64,000 nt of DNA from positions 9,811,001-9,875,000 of the forward strand of contig NZ_CP108067.1 in assembly GCF_036178145.1 (NCBI RefSeq), read 5' to 3'. Made by a program: the position numbers and the translations under genes. The stretch's first letter is position 1. Each line of letters begins with the position of its first letter. A model generated the notes under the pieces. The model ran no database searches. It was given only the letters and a program-made list of their open reading frames with translations, and was not told where the DNA came from. This DNA is from Streptomyces sp. NBC_00273 (lineage in GTDB: Bacteria; Actinomycetota; Actinomycetes; Streptomycetales; Streptomycetaceae). Of the stretch, positions 26,635 to 34,095 are shown piece after piece.

Positions 26635-26976
26635 GTGCCGGTTCCGCTGTATCAGGCGAAGGCCGAGTTCTTCCGGATGCTCGGGCACCCGGTGCGGATA
26701 AGGGTTTTGGAGCTCCTGCAGGACGGGCCGATGCCGGTGCGGGACCTGCTGGCCGCGATCGAGGTCGAGCCCTGCGCCTTGTCCCAGCAGCTCGCGGTCC
26801 TACGCCGCTCGGGGATCGTTGCCTCGACCCGTAACGGCGCTACCGTCGTCTACGCACTGGCCGGCGGGGACGTCGCTCAGTTGATGCTGGCGGCGCGGCG
26901 GATCCTGACCGAGGTCCTGACGGGGCAGAGCGAGCTGCTGGAGGAACTGCGCGAGTCCGAGGTCCCGGCCTCGTGA
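26635..26976 (+). CDS. ArsR/SmtB-family repressor 1
   Basis: A 113-residue winged-helix protein from GTG 26635. It opens VPLYQAKAEFFRMLGHPVRI, has the recognition helix CALSQQLAVLRRSGIVASTR and the wing NGATVVYALAG, and ends in the dimerisation helix LTGQSELLEELRE. Only one Cys is present (in EPCALSQ) and no CxC or paired Cys metal site, so the signal is probably not a thiolate-bound metal. The stop overlaps the start of the SulP gene (GTGA), making it the first gene of a six-gene operon, very likely autoregulated through the dyad at 26522. Confidence 0.9.
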   Translation: MPVPLYQAKAEFFRMLGHPVRIRVLELLQDGPMPVRDLLAAIEVEPCALSQQLAVLRRSGIVASTRNGATVVYALAGGDVAQLMLAARRILTEVLTGQSELLEELRESEVPAS

Positions 26977-28706
26977 GCGTGAATACCGCCCTGACCGCCG
27001 TGCTCGGCCGGGTCCGCTGCGTTCTGCCCGCCCGGGCCGACTGGGCCGTCATGGCCCGCAGCCCCCGCCGGGACCTGCTGGCCGGGCTCACGGTGGCGAT
27101 CGTCGCCCTTCCCCTCGCGCTAGGGTTCGGGGTCTCCTCCGGTCTGGGCGCGGAGGCGGGACTGGCCACCGCTGTGGTCGCGGGCGCGCTCGCAGCCCTG
27201 TTCGGCGGGTCGAACATCCAGGTGTCCGGACCGACCGGTGCGATGACCGTGGTCCTGGTGCCGATCGTTGCCCAGTACGGGCCCGGCGGTGTCCTGACCG
27301 TTGGCGTGATGGCCGGCGTGCTCCTGATCGGTCTCGCCTTGCTGCGGGCCGGACAGTACATGCGGTACGTGCCGGCGCCGGTGGTGGAGGGCTTCACCCT
27401 GGGGATCGCGTGCGTGATCGGCCTCCAGCAGATACCCAACGCGCTCGGCGTCGAGAAGCCGGAGGGCGAGAAGGTCCTGCTCGTGGCGTGGCGGGCGCTC
27501 GTGGAGTTCGTGGCCTTCCCGAACTGGACGGCGATCGGCCTCTCGGTGGGTGTCGCGGCAGTGATGCTGGCCGGGGCGAGGTGGAAGCCGACGGTCCCCT
27601 TCTCGATCGTCGCGGTCATCGCCGCGACCGTGATCGCGCAGGTCTTCCGTCTTGACGAGGCGGCCCCGATCGGTGACCTTCCCTCCGGGCTCCCCGCTCC
27701 GTCCCTGGCCTTCCTCAAGGCTTCCGAGTTCGGCTCGCTGCTGGCCCCGGCGGTCGCGGTCGCGGCGCTCGCCGCGCTGGAGTCCCTGCTGTCGGCGACC
27801 GTGGCGGACGGGATGACGGTGGGGCAGAAGCACGATCCGGACAAGGAACTGTTCGGGCAGGGCATCGCCAACCTCGCGGCCCCGCTGTTCGGCGGTGTGC
27901 CGGCCACCGCCGCGATCGCCCGCACGGCGGTCAACGTCCGCACCGGCGCCTCCTCCCGGCTGGCCGCGCTCACCCACGCCGCGGTGCTCGCGGTGATCGT
28001 GTTCGCCGCCGCCCCCTTGGTGTCGAAGATCCCTCTCGCCGCGCTGGCCGGCGTGCTTCTGGCGACGGCGATCCGCATGGTCGAGGTCGGATCGCTGCGC
28101 GCGATGGCGAAGGCGACCCGCTCGGATGCCGTCGTGCTCGTCCTGACCGCCGCGGCCACCCTGGTTCTCGACCTCGTGTACGCGGTGATCATCGGCCTCG
28201 TCGTCGCGGGAGCCCTCGCCTTGAAGGCGGTGGCGAACCAGGCCCGGATGGAGCAGGTCGACTTCCGCCCGGACCTGCCTGGCGAGCACAGCGACGAGGA
28301 ACACGCCCTGCTCGCCGAATACATCGTGGCCTACCGCATCGACGGACCGCTCTTCTTCGCCGGCGCCCACCGCTTCCTCCTCGAACTCTCCGAGGTCTCC
28401 GACGTGAAGGTGGTGATCCTGCGCATGGCGAGGGTGACCACCCTGGACGCCACCGGCGCCCTCGTCCTGAAAGACGCGGTCGAGAAGCTGAACCGGCGCG
28501 GCATCGCCGTCATGACCTCCGGTATCCGGCCCGGCCAGCGCCAGGCCCTGGACGCCGTCGGCGCCCTGGACCTGCTGCGCCTGGAGGGCCGTGAGTACGC
28601 CACCACCCCCGAGGCGATCGCCGGCGCCCGCAAGCACTTGGAGCGGGCAGGACTGCTGCCCCGTACGCACCACCGACCGCACCGCATCCGGAAGGCCGCA
28701 CGATGA
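26973..28706 (+). CDS. SulP-family anion transporter with STAS domain
   Basis: A 577-residue inner-membrane transporter. After a short N-terminus the SulP core begins RDLLAGLTVAIVALPLALGF and has NIQVSGPTGAMTVVLVPIV (anion site), GVLLIGLALLRAGQYMRYVP and LANLAAPLFGGVPATAAIAR spread over about 11-12 helices. A cytoplasmic STAS domain follows from about residue 430 (AYRIDGPLFFAGAHRFLLEL, RMARVTTLDATGALVLKDAV). SulP proteins move sulfate, bicarbonate or related anions by Na+ or H+ symport; the substrate cannot be read. A carbonic anhydrase gene about 3.3 kb away makes bicarbonate plausible. It overlaps both neighbours by four bases. Confidence 0.93.
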   Translation: MSVNTALTAVLGRVRCVLPARADWAVMARSPRRDLLAGLTVAIVALPLALGFGVSSGLGAEAGLATAVVAGALAALFGGSNIQVSGPTGAMTVVLVPIVAQYGPGGVLTVGVMAGVLLIGLALLRAGQYMRYVPAPVVEGFTLGIACVIGLQQIPNALGVEKPEGEKVLLVAWRALVEFVAFPNWTAIGLSVGVAAVMLAGARWKPTVPFSIVAVIAATVIAQVFRLDEAAPIGDLPSGLPAPSLAFLKASEFGSLLAPAVAVAALAALESLLSATVADGMTVGQKHDPDKELFGQGIANLAAPLFGGVPATAAIARTAVNVRTGASSRLAALTHAAVLAVIVFAAAPLVSKIPLAALAGVLLATAIRMVEVGSLRAMAKATRSDAVVLVLTAAATLVLDLVYAVIIGLVVAGALALKAVANQARMEQVDFRPDLPGEHSDEEHALLAEYIVAYRIDGPLFFAGAHRFLLELSEVSDVKVVILRMARVTTLDATGALVLKDAVEKLNRRGIAVMTSGIRPGQRQALDAVGALDLLRLEGREYATTPEAIAGARKHLERAGLLPRTHHRPHRIRKAAR

Positions 28707-29125
28707 CCGTCCCCGCCGACCTCCGCATGATCGAGGTCTCCGGCACCGAGGCTCTCTGGCTCCTCGAGGGCTCCGCCCAAGGCCGACTCGTCTACATCCA
28801 GCGGGAGGTGGCCGTCGTCCGCCCCGCCACACACGTGATGGAGTACGGACGCCTCGTCGTCCGGGCCCCCGTACAAGCCGCCACCATCCCCGGCCGGGCG
28901 CTGCTGACCTACCAGGTCGACGAGATCCGCAGCCCAGCCGGCACCGGCTGGACGGTCAGCGCCCACGGCCCGGCCGATGTCATCGCCGACCCAGACGAGG
29001 CCGCCCACTACCGGCGCACCCTGCCCGGCTGGGCCCACGGCCCCCATGACACCCTGCTGCGCCTGCACCCGCAGTCCGTGTCCGGGTTCCGCCTGGCCCG
29101 CACCGTGAACGGGGTGGGCCGGTGA
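28703..29125 (+). CDS. Pyridoxamine 5'-phosphate oxidase-like FMN-binding protein
   Basis: A 140-residue split-barrel flavoprotein. MIEVSGTEALWLLEGSAQGR and LVYIQREVAVVRPATHVMEY give the first strands, IPGRALLTYQVDEI the middle, and GTGWTVSAHGPADVIADPDE the core characteristic of the small PNPOx-like proteins common in actinobacterial stress islands. The start ATG 28703 overlaps the SulP stop. It probably binds FMN or F420 and acts as a small reductase; a second member is at 63168 in the stress cluster. Confidence 0.82.
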   Translation: MTVPADLRMIEVSGTEALWLLEGSAQGRLVYIQREVAVVRPATHVMEYGRLVVRAPVQAATIPGRALLTYQVDEIRSPAGTGWTVSAHGPADVIADPDEAAHYRRTLPGWAHGPHDTLLRLHPQSVSGFRLARTVNGVGR

Positions 29126-29547
29126 CCGTCCAGGTCGAGGCGATGCCCTACCGGCACGTGCTGGACGTGCCGGCCATGGGGGCCGCTGTCCGCATCGCCC
29201 GCGAGACCACGGAGCTCGTCCTGGTGGAGTGCGGGGTGGGCCTTCGCCATCCGAGCGTCGGGCCGGCGCTGCTGATCGTGGCCGAGCTGGTGACCAACGC
29301 GGTCCGTCATGCCGCCGTGACGTCCCCGATGATCACGGTCACCTACGCGCACGGGCCGGGAGGATTCGCGTTCGCCGTCCACGACCGCCACCCCTACCAC
29401 CCCGCCTTGTTCGGGGCGCTCGCCACCGCCCCGGGCAGCGGCCTGGCGATGGTGGTGGAGATGACGATGGAGCTCGGCGGCACCGCCGTCGTACGGGCGG
29501 ATACGGACGGGCGTGGCAAGGCCATCTGGATCACCCTTCCCCTGTAA
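29122..29547 (+). CDS. Anti-sigma-type ATP-binding protein (HATPase_c, RsbW-like)
   Basis: A 141-residue GHKL ATPase. The N-box is LLIVAELVTNAVRHAAV (residues about 50-66), the G1 region VHDRHPYHP and the G2 box APGSGLAMVVEM, ending GKAIWITLPL. Such single-domain kinases in Streptomyces phosphorylate STAS anti-anti-sigma factors and hold sigma factors. A STAS protein is encoded 17 bp downstream, making a partner-switching pair. The start overlaps the previous stop (GTGA). Confidence 0.86.
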   Translation: MTVQVEAMPYRHVLDVPAMGAAVRIARETTELVLVECGVGLRHPSVGPALLIVAELVTNAVRHAAVTSPMITVTYAHGPGGFAFAVHDRHPYHPALFGALATAPGSGLAMVVEMTMELGGTAVVRADTDGRGKAIWITLPL

Positions 29548-29563
29548 AGCCGAGGAGCTGACG

Positions 29564-29974
29564 ATGACGATCGAATGGCGCTACACCACTCGCCAGGACC
29601 TGGGCGTGCTGTCCCTGGCCGGGTATCTCGGCGCGGACGCCACCGACCGGTTCACCGGAGCGATCGGCTGGGCGCTCGCCCGGGGCACCGGACCGGTCAT
29701 CCTGGACCTGACTGGTCTGCTGGGTTGGTCGGCCGGCGGGCAGATCGCCGTCGCCCAGGCCGCCCGCCGCCTCGCCGAGAGTGGACGCCGGCTCGAGCTC
29801 GCCGCGATCCCCGCGGACGGCTCGCTCGTCCCCGACGCGACCTGCCCGCCCATGCCCGTCCACTGCGACCTCGCCGGCGCCCTGGCCGCCCACGGTGCCC
29901 CGGGCACGGTCAAGCAGTGGACCACCGACGACTGGCCCACCTCGCACTCTCCCGAGGCACCCGCCCTCGCCTGA
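29564..29974 (+). CDS. STAS-domain anti-sigma factor antagonist
   Basis: A 137-residue protein from ATG 29564 with GAGGAG eight bases upstream. The STAS fold is visible in VLSLAGYLGADATDRFTGAI, VILDLTGLLGWSAGGQIAVA (with Ser in the loop where SpoIIAA is phosphorylated) and SGRRLELAAIP, followed by an acidic tail. It is expected to bind the ATPase encoded upstream and release a sigma factor when unphosphorylated. Also could modulate the STAS domain of the SulP transporter. Co-expressed in the arsR1 operon. Confidence 0.84.
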   Translation: MTIEWRYTTRQDLGVLSLAGYLGADATDRFTGAIGWALARGTGPVILDLTGLLGWSAGGQIAVAQAARRLAESGRRLELAAIPADGSLVPDATCPPMPVHCDLAGALAAHGAPGTVKQWTTDDWPTSHSPEAPALA

Positions 29975-30020
29975 GACAGCACCACCATCCACACGAACAG
30001 CGACGAAGGACACCACCGCC

Positions 30021-30242
30021 ATGAGCGACATCATCTTCAAGGACTCCAACGGCACCGTCCTGGACGACGGGGACTCGGTCACTCTGACCAAGGACCTGAA
30101 GGTCAAGGGCACCTCCGAGACCCTCAAGCGCGGCACCCTGGTCAAGAACATCCGCCTCACCTCTCGCCCCGGCGAGGTCGCGTGCAACACCAAGAAGGTC
30201 AAGGGCCTGGTCCTGAAGACCGAGTTCCTCAAGAAGGCCTGA
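30021..30242 (+). CDS. PhnA/YjdM-like small protein (C-terminal domain)
   Basis: A 73-residue protein starting at ATG 30021 with GAAGGA upstream. The whole is the PhnA C-terminal beta-barrel: DIIFKDSNGTVLDDGDSVTL, KDLKVKGTSETLKRGTLVK and NIRLTSRPGEVACNTKKVKG. The zinc-ribbon N-terminal domain of long PhnA (YjdM) proteins is absent. Its role is unknown; despite the name, no phosphonate enzyme is nearby. It closes the arsR1 operon, 46 bp after the STAS gene. Confidence 0.82.
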   Translation: MSDIIFKDSNGTVLDDGDSVTLTKDLKVKGTSETLKRGTLVKNIRLTSRPGEVACNTKKVKGLVLKTEFLKKA

Positions 30243-30303
30243 CCGACGAAGGCCCCGCCCCGGCGTGCCGAACGTCACGACGGTGCCCCGCCGGGTCCAC
30301 GAG

Positions 30304-30319
30304 TTGCAAGGATCTGCAA
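30304..30319. promoter_or_regulatory. ArsR-type operator 2 (TTGCA-N6-TGCAA)
   Basis: TTGCA-AGGATC-TGCAA, the same half-sites and spacing as operator 1, about 100 bp before arsR2 (30418) and 62 bp after the phnA-like gene. Confidence 0.72.
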
Positions 30320-30417
30320 TTGTGGAGGTCGCAAGGTGTGAAGAGGGGCGAACGGATGCCTCTACGAAGGAACGGTTCCGGGTGGATGAGATGGGCAGTC
30401 ACGACAGGGGTACCCAG

Positions 30418-30753
30418 GTGAGTACACCGCTGTACCAGCTGAAGGCGGAGTTCTTCAAAACGCTGGGGCACCCGGTCCGCATCCGCGTCCTGGAACTCCT
30501 GGCCGAGCGCGAGCACGCGGTCGCCGAGATGCTGCCCGAGGTCGGGGTGGAGGCCGCGAGCCTCTCCCAGCAGCTGGCCGTGCTGCGCAAGTCCAACTTG
30601 GTGGTGACCCGCCGGGAGGGCTCGAGCGTGTACTACGCGCTCACCGACCCCGAGATCGTCGATCTCCTGCGGGTCGCCCGAAGCATCCTCTCCGGCGTTC
30701 TGGAGGGCCAGGCCGAACTACTGGCCGACCTCAAGGCCAGCCGCCACGCCTGA
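30418..30753 (+). CDS. ArsR/SmtB-family repressor 2
   Basis: A 111-residue protein from GTG 30418 (AGGGG eight bases upstream), which aligns its N-terminus (STPLYQLKAEFFKTLGHPVR) with that of ArsR1. The recognition helix is EAASLSQQLAVLRKSNLVVT, with wing EGSSVYYALTD and dimer helix EGQAELLADLKAS. It has no cysteine, so it cannot use a thiolate metal site. The strong likeness to ArsR1 and the shared operator suggest a duplicated pair binding the same sites, possibly with different signals. Confidence 0.9.
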   Translation: MSTPLYQLKAEFFKTLGHPVRIRVLELLAEREHAVAEMLPEVGVEAASLSQQLAVLRKSNLVVTRREGSSVYYALTDPEIVDLLRVARSILSGVLEGQAELLADLKASRHA

Positions 30754-30898
30754 AAGGTGCCGGCCCTGCGGGGACCGCGCCCCACGTACGCGGCCGTCTT
30801 CCGTCAGTGCGGGTTCAACGTGCTTCTGACACCGGAAGACGGCCGCTCCCTCATATGCCGAACCGCGCCGCAGGCGTTCGGGCCCACTTCGGTCCCCC

Positions 30899-31057
30899 TC
30901 ACTTCTGGGCGTGCTGCCCCAAGTAGAACAGCAACCAGATGAACCCGGCGAACACGTGCGTGCCGAAGATGTAGAAGAAGGCCCGCATCGCAACGCCCTT
31001 CTCCTTCCACTTCTCGTGCTCCGTCGCCGTGTCCTTCTCGGGCAGGTTGTCCGTCAT
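30899..31057 (-). CDS. DUF6126-family small membrane protein
   Basis: A 52-residue protein from ATG 31057. A charged N-terminus (DNLPEKDTATEHEKWKEKG) leads to one membrane helix (AFFYIFGTHVFAGFIWLLFY) and the tail LGQHAQK. This matches the uncharacterised DUF6126 family. The start overlaps the stop of the preceding gene (ATGA). It is last in a four-gene minus-strand operon behind operator 3. Confidence 0.8.
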   Translation of the reverse strand: MTDNLPEKDTATEHEKWKEKGVAMRAFFYIFGTHVFAGFIWLLFYLGQHAQK

Positions 31058-31257
31058 GACGCACCTTCCTCCTTCGTGCTCGGCTTCTCGACCGGGTGGC
31101 GGCACGGGCGGATGCGGACCTGCATGCCGTGTTCGCCGGCGTACTCGATGGCGGCCGCGACTTCGCCGGCCTCGACCGTGCGAACCTCCGGCTCAGGGCC
31201 GGTTCCGAGGTAGGTGATCTTGTACAGCTGTACGGCCTTTTGGTTCCTGCTGGTCAT
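31054..31257 (-). CDS. Small conserved hypothetical protein
   Basis: A 67-residue protein: QKAVQLYKITYLGTGPEPEV, RTVEAGEVAAAIEYAGEHGM and VRIRPCRHPVEKP. The pattern suggests a small alpha/beta fold with a basic C-terminus; I do not recognise a family. It overlaps both neighbours by four bases, so translation is coupled to the ATPase gene upstream and to the DUF6126 gene downstream. Confidence 0.72.
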   Translation of the reverse strand: MTSRNQKAVQLYKITYLGTGPEPEVRTVEAGEVAAAIEYAGEHGMQVRIRPCRHPVEKPSTKEEGAS

Positions 31258-31700
31258 GGTGTGCCTTCCGGCAGGATGAAGCCGACGACCACCGTTTTGC
31301 CGTGCCCGCCGGAGGAAGGCTGGATACGGATGTCGCCGCCGAACGTGCGCGCCAGGTCAGCCACCGTGCGCAGCCCCTGCCCGGAGGTCTGGCCGGCGTC
31401 GGCCAGCGTTATCGGGCGCGGGTCCAGGTCCTCGACCGAGACCACGAGCAGGTGCTCGGCCATGTGGAGAGTCACCTCCGCATCCGTGGAGTCCTGAGCG
31501 TGCCGGACGGCGTTGGTCACCAGTTCGCTGACCACCAGGAGCACGGCGCCGAAGAGGGCGCTGGAGCTCTCAAGCCCGAAGGAGACGAGGGACCGTTCGC
31601 TGCGCTCGCGCGCGGCCCGCACGGAACCCGGCACCAGCGGCACCGTCCACACGTGCTTGAGCACCTCGACGGCAGGCCGGCCGCTGGGGTGCCGGGCCAT
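31254..31700 (-). CDS. Anti-sigma-type ATP-binding protein (HATPase_c)
   Basis: A 148-residue GHKL ATPase from ATG 31700. The N-box is VVSELVTNAVRHAQDS, the G1 box VEDLDPRPITLAD and the G2 region TSGQGLRTVADLARTFGGDI, ending GGHGKTVVVGFILP. It parallels the RsbW-like protein at 29122 in the arsR1 operon. No STAS partner is in this operon, so it may share the STAS protein encoded at 29564. Confidence 0.84.
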   Translation of the reverse strand: MARHPSGRPAVEVLKHVWTVPLVPGSVRAARERSERSLVSFGLESSSALFGAVLLVVSELVTNAVRHAQDSTDAEVTLHMAEHLLVVSVEDLDPRPITLADAGQTSGQGLRTVADLARTFGGDIRIQPSSGGHGKTVVVGFILPEGTP

Positions 31701-31737
31701 CACCGACGCCTCGGATGCGCCGGTGCTGCTGTCCGGT

Positions 31738-31935
31738 TCACCGGCCGTCTCCTGCGTCGGTGGCCACGCCGTGATCGTGGGCCACGCGCAAGGCGTCCTC
31801 CAACTCCTCCGCGGCCTGCGCCTCCTCGAAGGCATCGTCAGCTTCCTGTGCAGCCTGGAGACGAGCCCGCGCCACGCGGACCCGTTCCAGCGCCGCTTCC
31901 TCGAACCCGGCCACACCGCGACCCCCGTCCACCAT
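31738..31935 (-). CDS. Small helical hypothetical protein, first gene of operon
   Basis: A 65-residue protein: MVDGGRGVAGFEEAALERVR, then a long heptad-like acidic helix (ARARLQAAQEADDAFEEAQA, AEELEDALRVAHDHGV). It looks like a two-helix coiled coil. The ATG at 31935 is 17 bp downstream of the palindromic operator 3 and opens the operon that includes the ATP-binding protein. Function unknown. Confidence 0.7.
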   Translation of the reverse strand: MVDGGRGVAGFEEAALERVRVARARLQAAQEADDAFEEAQAAEELEDALRVAHDHGVATDAGDGR

Positions 31936-31951
31936 ATCCAGAACTAGTAAA

Positions 31952-31967
31952 TTGCATAACTCTGCAA
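31952..31967. promoter_or_regulatory. ArsR-type operator 3 (TTGCA-N6-TGCAA)
   Basis: TTGCA-TAACTC-TGCAA, identical in half-sites and spacing to those at 26525 and 30304, 17 bp before the start at 31935. All three share TC before the second half-site. Confidence 0.72.
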
Positions 31968-32013
31968 GTCTAGCTGGTGCGGGTCCGTTGGGAAGTTCAC
32001 CGGCCCAGGCTGA

Positions 32014-32757
32014 TCAGGGCACCTTGCGCACCAACTGGCTGGTCAGCTCGTAGCGGGCACCGACTACGGCCAGGCAACCGTCGGCGACCCGGGTGGCGAG
32101 ATCCGGCTCGGCGGCAAGGCGCGCCCGGACCCGGCGGACGTTCTCGGCGACCGCCGCGTCGATCCGGGCGTCGCCCCGAAGCCGGTGGTCGATCGCCGGC
32201 CGGATCCGGTCCGCCAGGTAGCGGATGTGCGCCGGGAGCTCACCGCCGGCCTCGGCGTGCACGGCCGCAGCGACCGCCCCGCACCCTTGATGCCCCAGGA
32301 CGACGATCAGCGGGACACCCAGTTCCAGCACGCCGTAGGCGATGCTGCCCAGGACTGCCTCGTCCAGGACTTCGCCCGCCGACCGCACGGTCAGCAGATC
32401 GCCCAGCCCCTGGTCGAAGACCAACTCCGGCGGCACCCGAGAGTCCACCCACCCGAGCACCACGGCGAACGGATGCTGCCCGCCCACCAGCGCCCGGCGC
32501 ACATGCCCGGCGCGGTCCGGATGGCTCTCGTGGAACGTCCGCCAGCGCCGGTTTCCCGCCTCCAGCTCGCCCCACGCCTGCCGGGGCCCGGCAGGCCGCG
32601 GCCTGCGGACAGCTGCCTCCCCGGCCCGTGCGCCTGAGGCTGCTGACGGCCCGAACGCCGGCCCGACCCCTAACGCCAGGGCCCCGCTCAACCCCGCACG
32701 CACCATTCGGCGCCGCGCGAGGACCACCTCGGATTCGCAGTCACGATCGACACTCAT
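32014..32757 (-). CDS. Beta-class carbonic anhydrase, exported, with a substituted zinc ligand
   Basis: A 247-residue protein from ATG 32757. The N-terminus has RRRMVRAGLSGALALGVGPA, a twin-arginine-like export signal. The catalytic part reads AVVLGWVDSRVPPELVFDQG, TVRSAGEVLDEAVLGSIAYG and VLGHQGCGAVAAAV. In beta-carbonic anhydrases the first motif is CxDSR, with Cys a zinc ligand; here it is W103 (TGG at 32449-32451, one base from TGC). His and Cys of GHxxCG and the Asp/Arg dyad remain. Activity is therefore uncertain. It hydrates CO2 in homologues and would sit outside the membrane, near a SulP transporter locus. Confidence 0.85.
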   Translation of the reverse strand: MSVDRDCESEVVLARRRMVRAGLSGALALGVGPAFGPSAASGARAGEAAVRRPRPAGPRQAWGELEAGNRRWRTFHESHPDRAGHVRRALVGGQHPFAVVLGWVDSRVPPELVFDQGLGDLLTVRSAGEVLDEAVLGSIAYGVLELGVPLIVVLGHQGCGAVAAAVHAEAGGELPAHIRYLADRIRPAIDHRLRGDARIDAAVAENVRRVRARLAAEPDLATRVADGCLAVVGARYELTSQLVRKVP

Positions 32758-32903
32758 GTCTGGACAAAGTAGGTGCCGGCCCTTGTCGGACATCGGGCAG
32801 AGGCCGGCCTTGAGCAAGATTTGGCCCGCGCTGGAGGTGCGCGTTTCCGGGGCAGGGCCGAGTTCTGTCGGGGCGGCCGGGCGAGGGCGCCGCCCTGCCG
32901 ATG

Positions 32904-33536
32904 TCAGCCGGTCTTGAGCATGCCGCGCATCAGGGTGATCTCGGCTGTCTGGGAGGCGATGATGTCGTCGGCCAAGGCCTTGGCGGGGCCGTAGACGCCC
33001 TGCTGCTTCTCCGTGTTGGCCATGGCAATGGCGCCTTCGTGGTGGTCGATCATCATGGTCAGGAACATGGTGTCGAAGGCGTTGCCCCTGGCCTTGCCCA
33101 GCCGATCCATGTCCTGGTCGTCCATCATCCCGGGCATGCCGGAGTCGTCGCCGTGGCCCATGCCGTCCATGCTGACGCCGGTGGGGACCTTCTCGCCCCA
33201 TGTCTTGAGCCAGCCGGTCATGGTCTCGATCTCCGGGGCCTGCGCCTTCTTGATCTTTTCTGCGAGTGCCCTGACATCGGGGGATGCGCCGTGGGCGGCG
33301 ACCATGTCGGACATCAGGATGGCTTGGCGGTGGTGAGGGATCATCCCCTGCGCGAAGGCGACGTCCGCCTCGTTGTGCCGGTCGGCCTCCGACGGCGCCG
33401 GGGCGGTCGCGGTGACCGGAGCGGTGCCGGCCGTGTTCGTGGTGTTGTCGCCGCCGCACGCGGCAAGGACCAGTCCGGCGGCGACCGCGGTGGCCGCCAG
33501 GGCAACCCGGCGCGGCAGGGATCGGTTCGTGTTCAT
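32904..33536 (-). CDS. DUF305-family lipoprotein, copy 1
   Basis: A 210-residue exported protein. The signal peptide ends in the lipobox VLAACGG (Cys about 27). Two DUF305 repeats each carry a metal-like motif: FAQGMIPHHRQAILMSDMV and FLTMMIDHHEGAIAMAN, separated by a Met/His/Asp-rich linker (GMGHGDDSGMPGMMDDQDMD). DUF305 proteins have a ferritin-like helical fold and frequently lie with copper-resistance genes. It is followed by a DUF6153 gene and a metal P-type ATPase. A paralogue is at 51500. Confidence 0.9.
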   Translation of the reverse strand: MNTNRSLPRRVALAATAVAAGLVLAACGGDNTTNTAGTAPVTATAPAPSEADRHNEADVAFAQGMIPHHRQAILMSDMVAAHGASPDVRALAEKIKKAQAPEIETMTGWLKTWGEKVPTGVSMDGMGHGDDSGMPGMMDDQDMDRLGKARGNAFDTMFLTMMIDHHEGAIAMANTEKQQGVYGPAKALADDIIASQTAEITLMRGMLKTG

Positions 33537-33620
33537 GTCGCTGAGCTCCAGTGATTCGGATGCGGGAGGGGCTGGCTCTCCGTGGCCGACGTGCTCGGGC
33601 GCGTGCCACGGGAGGAGTTC

Positions 33621-34043
33621 CTACGTCCGCAGGACCTGGAGACCGGCGAGCGAGGGAGGTGCCCGCCCTCCGGCGCGCTGATGGACCAGTGCGAGCGACG
33701 GTGCAGGCTGGGCAAACACGAGGCTGCCGGGCATGCTGCTGAGAGGCGTGATATCCGGCGCGGCGACGCCGGGGACACCGGGCAGGGCCGGGGAAGCACA
33801 CATCTGGTCCGCATGACCGGCGTCTCGGACCGGGCCGCGCTGCTCGTGGTCGCACGGATACAGCGGGCCGGTGGCTGCCGCGTGGTGGGACACGTGCACC
33901 GTCACGCCCGTCGCCGGCAGCGCAGCGGAGGTGTCGAGGCCGTGCATCCCGAGCAACCCGATCAGGAGAGCAAGGACGAGCAGCGATCCGAGCCGCGGGA
34001 CCGGCCGGGACTGCGGCTGCGTGCGGGGCTCGTGGCGGGTCAC
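33621..34043 (-). CDS. DUF6153-family secreted/membrane protein, copy 1
   Basis: A 140-residue protein from GTG 34043. One N-terminal membrane segment (LGSLLVLALLIGLLGMHGLD) is followed by a His-rich and Cys-containing outer part (VHVSHHAA, CDHEQRG, GHADQMCASPALPG) and the conserved tail GGRAPPSLAGLQVLRT. That tail and the MHGL motif mark DUF6153. It lies upstream of the DUF305 gene in the same direction; the same pair recurs at 51500-52653, with a third relative at 50009. Confidence 0.82.
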   Translation of the reverse strand: MTRHEPRTQPQSRPVPRLGSLLVLALLIGLLGMHGLDTSAALPATGVTVHVSHHAAATGPLYPCDHEQRGPVRDAGHADQMCASPALPGVPGVAAPDITPLSSMPGSLVFAQPAPSLALVHQRAGGRAPPSLAGLQVLRT

Positions 34044-34095
34044 ATTTCCCACCGTAGGGCGCCCCCGCGCCGGGCGCAGCACGTCATGGGCTCGG

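Noticed and set aside
26635..30753. Arsenic- or metal-resistance operon
   Set aside because: The ArsR proteins lack paired cysteines and no arsenite pump, arsenate reductase or metallothionein is present; ArsR here is only a fold name.
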